From RGDT01 sp964630925 (GTDB lineage Bacteria > Planctomycetota > Planctomycetia > Gemmatales > Gemmataceae): DNA of 64,000 nt. Each line of letters starts with the position of its first letter. Position 1 is the first letter of the stretch. Below, in pieces: positions 17,025 through 24,290 of this stretch. The DNA lies in contig CAZVZK010000026.1 in assembly GCA_964630925.1 (NCBI GenBank), forward strand, positions 1 through 64,000. The letters run 5' to 3'. The position numbers and the translations under genes are program-made. The notes under the pieces are model-generated. The model saw nothing but the letters and a program-made list of their open reading frames with translations, ran no database searches and had not been told where the DNA came from.

Positions 17025-19655
17025 ATGTCGCTCTGCCCCACCTGCCAAATAGAATGCCCGGACGGCCACTGCCGCGCCTGCGGGGCGGGAGGCATCACCA
17101 CGCCCGACGCGCCGGCGGCGTCCTACACCCCGGGCGAGCTGCGGGGCGGCGAGATGCTGGCGGGGAGATACCTCGTCGTCGCCTACGTCGGGGCGGGCGG
17201 CATGGGCGAGGTGTACCGCGTCCACGACACGCTGCTCAAGGAGGACGTGGCGCTGAAGCTGCTGCCGGCGCGGTTCGCCGATGAGGCGGGCCGCGCCCGG
17301 CTGGAGGCGGAGGTGCGTGCGGCGCGGAAGGTGTCGCACCCCAACGTGTGCCGCGTCCACGACATCGGCAAGCACGAGGGGCGTCTGTTCCTGACGATGG
17401 AGTTCGTGGCGGGCGAGGATCTGCGGGCACGGCTGCGGCAGGGTCGGCTCGCCGAGGAGAAGGCGGCCGCCATCGCCTGGCAGTTGTGCGCCGCCGTCGC
17501 GGCGGTCCACGTCAGGGGGCTGCTGCACCGCGACCTGAAGCCGGCCAACGTCCTCCTCGACGAGCAGGACGAGGTGAAACTGGTCGATTTCGGCCTGGCC
17601 GCCCTCGCGGGCCGTGTGTCCGACGTGGCGTCGGGCACGGTGGCGTATCAGGCGCCGGAGGTGCGGGCCGGGACGGAGGTGACGAAGGCGAGCGACCTCT
17701 ACGCGCTGGGGCTCGTCCTCCACGAGGTGGTGACCGGGAGGCACCCGTTCCAGGGCCGGGGCCACGAGAGCGGCCTGGCGCCGCTGTCCTCCCACGGCCG
17801 CCCCGTGGCCCCGGCCGTCGAAGGGGTCATCCTGCGCTGCCTCTCGCACGACGCCGAGGGGCGGCCACGCGACGCCCTGGAGGTGCAAGCGGCGCTCGGG
17901 GGAATGGCCGGGGCGCTCGACGCCGCCAAGAAGGGCGGCGGGACGCCCACGCCTGATTTCGTCGCCGACGCGGGCGGGCCGGGTACGCTGACGCCCGCCG
18001 TGGCCGGGGCTCTGCTCGCCGTGGTGCTCGCGGGGATGGTGCTGTTCGCGTGGCTGACCGACCTGTCCGGGCTGCACCGCCGCCTGCCGCTCCAGAACCC
18101 GGCCCACCTGAATGAGGTCGCCCGGAAGCTGGCGCGCGGCCTCGGTCACCCGGCGCCGCTGAGCGAGGCGCACGGCCTGCTCGTCGATCACCGGACGCTG
18201 AGCCCCGCGCCGGCTGCCGCCGAATGGCGGGGACTGGAGAAGGGGTTCCCCGTCGCCGTATTTTTCTGGCGGCGCGAGTCACAGCGCCGGCTCGCCCACC
18301 GCATCAGTCCGAACGACGTGATGGGGTACGGCATCCCCGGCATGATCACGGTGTCCGAGCCCGCTCTCGGGCACGGTGAGACGTGCGTCCTGCTCGACGG
18401 GTCGGGCTCGCTGATCGAGATGCACGCCCGGCCCGCCCTCACCCTCCCGCCCTTGGCGGGCTTCACCTGGAAGGCCCTCCTCAGGGCCGCCGGGTTCGAC
18501 GAGGCGGCGCTCGAGCCGGTGACGACCTGCCGCGATCCGGGCACCGTGACCGACAAGCACGTCGCCTGGACGGGGCCCCACCCGGACGCCCCCGGCACCG
18601 AGATCCACGTCGAGGCTGCCGTGCGGGGCGGGCGTCCCGTGTACTTCTGGGTGGGCGAGGCGTCGCGGAAGGGGGAGTCGGATCGGGCCATGATCGGCGA
18701 GTCGCCGGGGGACGTGGGCACCACCCTGAGCGAGTATGCCTACGGCGGGCTCCGCCTCATGGCGTTGACCGTAGGGGCCTGGATGGCGTGGGTGAACGTG
18801 CGGAGGGGAGTCGCAAACCTCACCGGGGCGGGCCGGCTCGTGGCGGTGTACGCGGCCGCCTACATGGCGATGTGGCTGTTCATGGCGCACCACACGCCGG
18901 ATCTGGCCGACCAGTGGGCCATCCTTGCCGCCGCTGTCGGCTACACCTTGATGAACGGGCTGACGCTGTGGGTGATCTACCTCGCCCTTGAACCGTCGGT
19001 CCGGGCCGCGTACCCGGAGTGGATGATCGGCTGGAACCGCCTGCTGGCCGGGCGGTGGGCCGACCCACGCGTGGGGGCGGACGTGCTGATCGGGGCGGCG
19101 ATGGGCGTCGCCTGGGCCATACTGATGCCCCTGCGGCGGACGCTGGGGCCCGAGGCGTTGGGCGCGCCGTTCGTCCCCCACCCGGTCTGGATGCCGACGC
19201 TGAGCATGGGGCCGGCCGGGCCGATGGCCTGCTACGTCTGGGTCCCGCTGTTCTTCCAATTGCTGGAGTTCTTCCTGCTCGTGATCGTCCTGCTCGTGGC
19301 GCGGCTGTTGGCGCCGCGGCGGCCGGCGCTGGGCCTTTGGGTGACGGTCACGGTCTGGACGGTCTTCTGGACGGTGCGGTGGTCGTTGTGGCTGGGCGCC
19401 GCCGTCTCGCCGTTCACGGTGGCGATGGCGGCGGCGGCGAGCGTGCTGCCCGTCGTCGCCTTCCTGCGGGCCGGGTTGTTGGCATACGTGGCATTCGGGC
19501 TGTTCGCGTTCATGCTGACCGACCTGCCGGTGACGCTCGATGGCGGGGCGTTCTACGTTTGGACGGGCCGCTGCGTGCTGGCGGTGTTGGTGGCGCTGGC
19601 CGTGTTCGCGTGCTACCGCGCGTGGGAGCCGGCGAGGGGTAACATCGGGGGCTGA
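17025..19655 (+). CDS. Membrane Ser/Thr protein kinase with N-terminal zinc ribbon and polytopic C-domain
   Basis: This 876-residue kinase opens with a cysteine-rich ribbon (C4-P-T-C7, C16-R-A-C19). A complete Hanks-type kinase domain spans about 47-300: glycine loop VGAGGMGEVYR, lysine in VALKLLP, catalytic HRDLKPANVLL, DFG in LVDFGLAAL, and YQAPEV. A transmembrane helix follows at about 325-347 (AGALLAVVLAGMVLFAWL). A soluble, presumably periplasmic stretch comes next, and then at least seven hydrophobic segments from about residue 575 to the end. The C-domain is not one I can name. ATG 17025 begins directly at the zinc ribbon; a TATACT box at 17013-17018 could be a -10 element for a near-leaderless transcript (weak). 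The gene converges on a DUF1501 gene with 24 bp between stops. Confidence 0.88.
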   Translation: MSLCPTCQIECPDGHCRACGAGGITTPDAPAASYTPGELRGGEMLAGRYLVVAYVGAGGMGEVYRVHDTLLKEDVALKLLPARFADEAGRARLEAEVRAARKVSHPNVCRVHDIGKHEGRLFLTMEFVAGEDLRARLRQGRLAEEKAAAIAWQLCAAVAAVHVRGLLHRDLKPANVLLDEQDEVKLVDFGLAALAGRVSDVASGTVAYQAPEVRAGTEVTKASDLYALGLVLHEVVTGRHPFQGRGHESGLAPLSSHGRPVAPAVEGVILRCLSHDAEGRPRDALEVQAALGGMAGALDAAKKGGGTPTPDFVADAGGPGTLTPAVAGALLAVVLAGMVLFAWLTDLSGLHRRLPLQNPAHLNEVARKLARGLGHPAPLSEAHGLLVDHRTLSPAPAAAEWRGLEKGFPVAVFFWRRESQRRLAHRISPNDVMGYGIPGMITVSEPALGHGETCVLLDGSGSLIEMHARPALTLPPLAGFTWKALLRAAGFDEAALEPVTTCRDPGTVTDKHVAWTGPHPDAPGTEIHVEAAVRGGRPVYFWVGEASRKGESDRAMIGESPGDVGTTLSEYAYGGLRLMALTVGAWMAWVNVRRGVANLTGAGRLVAVYAAAYMAMWLFMAHHTPDLADQWAILAAAVGYTLMNGLTLWVIYLALEPSVRAAYPEWMIGWNRLLAGRWADPRVGADVLIGAAMGVAWAILMPLRRTLGPEALGAPFVPHPVWMPTLSMGPAGPMACYVWVPLFFQLLEFFLLVIVLLVARLLAPRRPALGLWVTVTVWTVFWTVRWSLWLGAAVSPFTVAMAAAASVLPVVAFLRAGLLAYVAFGLFAFMLTDLPVTLDGGAFYVWTGRCVLAVLVALAVFACYRAWEPARGNIGG

Positions 19656-19679
19656 CCCCCCGCGCGGCCGCCCCGACGA

Positions 19680-20924
19680 TCACCCTAGCAACGCCTCGAC
19701 CGGCGTCCCCTTGCTGTACTGCCACGTCCGGCCCAGCTTCGTCTGCCCCTGCTTGTCGTATTCGACGCCGGCGGCAGACAGGATCGTCGCGTGCAGGTTG
19801 TCCACGCTCACCGGCGACTTCGGCTTGTCCTTGCCCTCCGGGTCGGTCTCACCCACCACGACGCCGCCCTTCACCCCGCCGCCCGCCAACGCCACGCTGT
19901 ACCCCACCGGCCAGTGGTCGCGGCCCGCCAGCGGGTTCAGTCGCGGCGTGCGTCCGAACTCGCCGGCCACCAGCACCATCGTGCGGTCCAGGTTGCCACG
20001 CTCGCGCAGGTCGGCCACCAGGGCGGCGAACGCGGGATCGAGGATCGCGACCTGCCCCTTGACCAGGGCGTGGTTGTTGGCGTGCGTGTCCCAGCCGTCC
20101 AGCGTCACCTCGACGCAGCGCACGCCCACCTCGGTCAGCCGCCGCGCCGCCAGGCAAGCGCGCCCGAACGGCGTGTCGCCGTACTTCCGCCGCACGGCCA
20201 GCGGCTCCTTCGACACATCGAACGCCTTGAGTTGCTCGCTGCTCATCATCGTTCGCGCACGTCGCACCGTGTTCATGTGCCCCGTCGCCTCGGCCGACTT
20301 CTTGCGGCCCTTGGCGAACGCCCTCTCGACGATGCTCAGGCCACGCAGACGCTCCTCGTCCCGTTTGGCCTCGACGGCGGAGTGGGTGTCCGGCACCGGG
20401 TACAGCGGGTCGCCCGTGCGGAAGGCGTCGTACTGGTCGCCGAGGAAGCCGCCCCGTGCCGACCACTGGTTGGGCAGGATGCTAACGTGGCGCGGGATGT
20501 CGGTGCCGGCCGTGGACAGCTCGTGGCACATGACGGCGCCCACGCTGGCGTGGACGATGGTCGGGTCGGGCCGGTGCCCGGTCTTCATCGTGTAGGTGCC
20601 GCGCTCGTGGTCGCCCTCCTTGCTCACCATCGAGCGCACCAGCGCAACGCTGCCCATCTGCTCCGCCGTGTGCTCCAGGCCCTTGGCCAGCATCACGCCC
20701 TTCGCATTGGTCTTGATCGCCTCGGTGCCGTAGGCGATCTCCTTCCCCGGGTGCGGGTCGAACGTCTCGAGCTGGCTGGGGCCGCCGGACATCCACAGGA
20801 CGATCAGTGAGTGCTGTCGCGACGGCGGCCCGGCGGCGCGCGACAGCGTGTGGCCGAGGGCCGTCAGCCAGGCGGCGCCGGCGAGCGCGCGGCCCACGAA
20901 ATCCCGGCGGCTCAGTGGTTCCAT
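19680..20924 (-). CDS. DUF1501 (sulfatase-like) secreted protein
   Basis: DUF1501 proteins have an alkaline phosphatase/sulfatase-like fold and in planctomycetes are nearly always paired with DUF1549/DUF1553 proteins; their substrate is unknown. The 414-residue protein has a Tat-like signal (SRRDFVGRALAGAAWLTALG, residues 5-24), the family block LIVLWMSGGPSQLETFDPHPG, GGWDTHANNH-like LDGWDTHANNH, VLVAGEFGRTPRLN and the late DNLHATILSAAGV motif. ATG 20924 overlaps the end of the upstream DUF1549 gene by 13 nt, indicating coupling. The end is 24 bp from the convergent kinase. Confidence 0.9.
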   Translation of the reverse strand: MEPLSRRDFVGRALAGAAWLTALGHTLSRAAGPPSRQHSLIVLWMSGGPSQLETFDPHPGKEIAYGTEAIKTNAKGVMLAKGLEHTAEQMGSVALVRSMVSKEGDHERGTYTMKTGHRPDPTIVHASVGAVMCHELSTAGTDIPRHVSILPNQWSARGGFLGDQYDAFRTGDPLYPVPDTHSAVEAKRDEERLRGLSIVERAFAKGRKKSAEATGHMNTVRRARTMMSSEQLKAFDVSKEPLAVRRKYGDTPFGRACLAARRLTEVGVRCVEVTLDGWDTHANNHALVKGQVAILDPAFAALVADLRERGNLDRTMVLVAGEFGRTPRLNPLAGRDHWPVGYSVALAGGGVKGGVVVGETDPEGKDKPKSPVSVDNLHATILSAAGVEYDKQGQTKLGRTWQYSKGTPVEALLG

Positions 20925-22513
20925 GAGAACTCCGTCGAGTTGATGAGCGCCCAGAAGACATCGGACATGCGTTGGTGCCGGGTAAGCCCCGGCTTCTGAA
21001 GGATCTTCACGAATTCGTCGCGCTCCTCGTCCGAGGGGCGGCGTGTCAGCACGGTCAGGTAGGCGGCCTCCAGGGCGCGGGCGTCGTCCGGCAGGGTGTC
21101 GGTGATGCGCTGGGCGGAGGTCAGCCCGTCGGCCTTGATGCGTTCGCGTACCAGCTCGCCGTTCATCAGGAGGAGGCGTTGCGGGATGGTGCCGCCGCGG
21201 CCCTCGAACTCGTCCTCGCCGGTGTCGCCGTAGCGGCGGAGGAAGTCGTTGAGGTTGCCGAACCGCGCCAGGCGGACGAAGATGTTCGACCCCAGGTCGA
21301 TGGTGCCCACGGACGACGCCTGGATGACGGAGCCGGCCACCTGCTCGGGGCGCAGGCGCGTCAGCGGGAAGGCGGCCCAGGCGGCCTCCGCGGCGTCGCC
21401 GTCGGTGACGCTGTCGAGGCGGAACGCCTTCGTCCATGCGATGACGCGGATGAGCCGGCGCAGGTCGTGGTTGTGTTCGCGGAAGTCGGCGGCGAGCGCC
21501 TCCAGGGCGGGGTGCGGCGAGGACGTGCTCTCCAGGCTGTCCACGGGCGAGACCAGGGGACGGCCGACCATCAGCGCCCACACGCGGCTGACGAGGGCGC
21601 GGGCGAAGTTGGGGTTGCGTCTGTCGGTGACCCAGGCGGCGAGCTGCTCGCGTCGCGTGCCGCCCTTGCCGAGCAGCTCGGGCGAATAGGGCACCTCGGG
21701 CGCGATGTCCTTCTTCTCGCCCTTGCGCTTCAGGTCGGCGGAGTACTCGCCATTCGGCGTCTCGTGGATGCCGGTGAAGCCGAGGTGCGTGCGGCCGAAG
21801 TAGGCGGCGATGTGGTGGAAGGCGGCCTGCTTCCACGGGGCGAATGGGTGGTCGTGGCACTCGGCGCAGTCGAGGCGTATGCCGAGGAATGCTCTCATCG
21901 TGCGTCCGGCGAGGCGGACGGGGTCGGGCTGATTGGCGCTGGCGGGGCGGACGGTGACGGTGGTGTAGTTGGTGGCCGGCTCGTTGGTCCACAGGCCCTT
22001 GGCGGAGATGACCTCACGGGCGAGGTCGTCATAGGGGCGGTTCTTGCGGAGCTGCTCGCCGAGCCAGATGGCGAAGCGGCGGCGGCGGAAGAAGACGAAC
22101 GGCCCGTCCTCGATGCCGACGTAGGCGCGGGTGAACCGCTCGGCGAGGTACTCGTGGCAGCGCGGGTCGTTGAGGACGTGGTCGAGCCACCACGCGAGGC
22201 GCTGATCCTCGGGCAGCGACTCGAGCTGGCGGATCTCCTCCAAAGACGGGATGCTGCCCATCAGGCCCAGTGCGAGCCGGCGGGCGACGGCGAGGTCCGG
22301 GGCGGCCTCGGCCGGGGTCGTCCTCGTCGCGTCCCAGTGGGCCTGGAAGGCGTTGTCGGCCTTCGCGACGGAGGCGAGGAAATCGGTGTCGGAGTAGGCG
22401 GCCGCGTCGTGGCCGTCCTTGGGGCGCGGCTCGCGGGGCGGCATGAGGCCGGCGCCGAGGGCGATGGCGCCGCCGAGGACGAGGCCGAGGAACAACAGGT
22501 CACGCTTCCACAT
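20912..22513 (-). CDS. DUF1549/DUF1553 domain protein (planctomycete PSCyt2/PSD1 type)
   Basis: This secreted or membrane-anchored 533-residue protein pairs with the downstream DUF1501 protein. It has an N-terminal hydrophobic segment (LLFLGLVLGGAIALGAGLMP), then the DUF1549 region with a haem-c-like motif CAECHDHPF at about residue 205. DUF1553 starts near residue 275 (AAWVTDRRNPNFARALVSRVWALMVGRPLV) and ends with VLTRRPSDEERDEFVK and ALINSTEFSWNH. The CxxCH suggests covalent haem or a relic of it. I place the start at ATG 22513 (MWKRDLLFLG); ATG 22525 in frame is an alternative adding four residues. The two-gene unit is transcribed leftward, away from the kinase at 22712. Confidence 0.88.
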   Translation of the reverse strand: MWKRDLLFLGLVLGGAIALGAGLMPPREPRPKDGHDAAAYSDTDFLASVAKADNAFQAHWDATRTTPAEAAPDLAVARRLALGLMGSIPSLEEIRQLESLPEDQRLAWWLDHVLNDPRCHEYLAERFTRAYVGIEDGPFVFFRRRRFAIWLGEQLRKNRPYDDLAREVISAKGLWTNEPATNYTTVTVRPASANQPDPVRLAGRTMRAFLGIRLDCAECHDHPFAPWKQAAFHHIAAYFGRTHLGFTGIHETPNGEYSADLKRKGEKKDIAPEVPYSPELLGKGGTRREQLAAWVTDRRNPNFARALVSRVWALMVGRPLVSPVDSLESTSSPHPALEALAADFREHNHDLRRLIRVIAWTKAFRLDSVTDGDAAEAAWAAFPLTRLRPEQVAGSVIQASSVGTIDLGSNIFVRLARFGNLNDFLRRYGDTGEDEFEGRGGTIPQRLLLMNGELVRERIKADGLTSAQRITDTLPDDARALEAAYLTVLTRRPSDEERDEFVKILQKPGLTRHQRMSDVFWALINSTEFSWNH

Positions 22514-22711
22514 GGCCGGGCCCATTGGGTGCTCGTGGGATTATACCATGAGGCGGGGGGTGGGGTTTCATGGGCCCCCAGGGCTCGGTATTATCCTTGA
22601 TGTGTGGCCGCTCGCGATGTGTGGTTTCCTCCGCGGCGTTGACCACGCGCATGGTTCACCGCTTTCCATGCCCCTGCGGAACGCGGCTCGTCCTGTTCGA
22701 GTACGCTTCTG

Positions 22712-24145
22712 ATGGAAGAAGTCGCACCCAGGCCAGACGCAGGCGATCCGGCGCCTCCGGGCGCGGGCCTCGTCGTGACCGTGGATCTGCAACACGGGGC
22801 TGTCGTCGGGCCAAACGGGCACCCGCTCGCGGTCCCCGGCTACGAGATCCTCGAGGTGCTGGGGCGGGGGGGAATGGGCGTCGTCTACAAGGCCCGCCAG
22901 GTGAGCGCCGGCCGGCTCGTGGCACTCAAGGTGATCCGCGCCGGCACGCAGGCGGATGGCGATGCGTTGAAGCGGTTTCGGACCGAGGCTGTCGCCCTGG
23001 GGCGGCTTCAACACCCGAACATCGTGCAGGTCTTCGAGGTGGGCGGCACGGATCTGCCGTTCTTCTCGATGGAGCTGTGCGAGGGTGGGAGCCTCGCCCG
23101 CCGGGCCCGGGCCGGGCACCTGACCCCGGAGGAGGCCGCGGCGCTCGTGAAGACGCTGGCCGAGGCGGCCGAGGCGGCCCACCTCGGCGGCGTCGTGCAC
23201 CGCGACCTCAAGCCCGCCAACATCCTCCTCGACGCGGACGGCACGCCCAAGGTGGCGGACTTCGGGTTGGCCAAGCGGTTGGATGACGGCGGGCTGTCGC
23301 TTACGGGCGAGATCAGGGGGACACCGAGTTACATGTCGCCGGAGCAGGCACGGGGCCGCCCCAGTGAAATCGGGCCGGCCACCGACGTGTACTCGCTGGG
23401 GGCGATCCTCTACGAGCTGTTGACCGGGGGGCCGCCCCTGGCCGCCCCGACCCTCGCCGAGACGCTCGTGCGGATCCTTGGGGAGGAGCCCGTCCCGCCG
23501 TCACGGCTGCGGCCGGGGCTACCTGGTGCCCTGGAGGCGATCTGCCTGAAGTGCCTGGAGAAGGCCCCCGAATGCCGCTACCGGAGCGCGGGAGACCTGG
23601 CGCAGGATCTCGGCCGATTCCTGGCCGGAGAGCCCGTGGCCGCACGCGACCCCGGCCTTTGGGGCCGGTTCGGCCTGTGGTGTGGCAGGCCGGATCGAAT
23701 CCGCGAGGCGGGGGTGACGCTCCTCACCCTCGGGCTGGTGCTTATGGTCTGGTCGCTGGTGCGCGGCGGGGTCGAATTGGTGGCCCGCATCCCCGCCTGG
23801 GAGCCCGCCAACACCCGGCAAACGGTGCAGTACCTGACGCTCATCGCCGTGTTTCAGGTGCCGATGGTCCTGATCGGGTTGGGCACCCTCCGGCGGAGCG
23901 GCGCCGCCATCGTCGCGGGCGTGTGCCTCGCCCTGTTCGGCCTCGGCTACTCCGTCGCATACTTGTGCGGCCTGGCTTACGATCCGGCTGGGCTGTTCGC
24001 GGCCCGTGAACGCGCGGTGCCGAGTTTCACGCTGTTCGCCGCCGTGTCGGCGGTCTGGCTCCTGATGTACCTCGTGGCGCTCCACGCACATCGGAAGGGC
24101 CCGCGTGGGGGCGCGCGGATCCCGCCGCGGCCGGAGAGCGTCTGA
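22712..24145 (+). CDS. Membrane Ser/Thr protein kinase with four-helix C-domain
   Basis: A 477-residue Hanks-type kinase. The kinase domain (about residues 38-305) is complete: LGRGGMGVVYKARQ, ALKVIRAG, HRDLKPANILL, VADFGLAKRL, and GTPSYMSPEQARGR, with planctomycete-typical YRSAGDLAQDLGRFLAGEPV at its end. Four hydrophobic segments follow (about 335-350, 370-395, 400-425 and 440-465), with no recognisable extracytoplasmic sensor. The kinase therefore probably senses through its membrane domain or interacting partners. ATG 22712 is chosen from the N-terminal MEEVAPRPDAG, with no better site. It is divergent from the DUF1549 gene (about 200 bp) and 145 bp upstream of the ECF-WD40 gene. Confidence 0.88.
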   Translation: MEEVAPRPDAGDPAPPGAGLVVTVDLQHGAVVGPNGHPLAVPGYEILEVLGRGGMGVVYKARQVSAGRLVALKVIRAGTQADGDALKRFRTEAVALGRLQHPNIVQVFEVGGTDLPFFSMELCEGGSLARRARAGHLTPEEAAALVKTLAEAAEAAHLGGVVHRDLKPANILLDADGTPKVADFGLAKRLDDGGLSLTGEIRGTPSYMSPEQARGRPSEIGPATDVYSLGAILYELLTGGPPLAAPTLAETLVRILGEEPVPPSRLRPGLPGALEAICLKCLEKAPECRYRSAGDLAQDLGRFLAGEPVAARDPGLWGRFGLWCGRPDRIREAGVTLLTLGLVLMVWSLVRGGVELVARIPAWEPANTRQTVQYLTLIAVFQVPMVLIGLGTLRRSGAAIVAGVCLALFGLGYSVAYLCGLAYDPAGLFAARERAVPSFTLFAAVSAVWLLMYLVALHAHRKGPRGGARIPPRPESV

Positions 24146-24290
24146 GCCCCAGGGGGCTCCGGGACAGGCCGCGTCAACAGCCCCCGCGAGGAGGTGGGAA
24201 GGTGTCGGGAGGAAGGGCCGGGATTTCCGTATTCGCCCCGCCGCGGCGCGCCTGCTTGTTGGTGAGCGGGCAACGGCGGGAGGATCGGTC

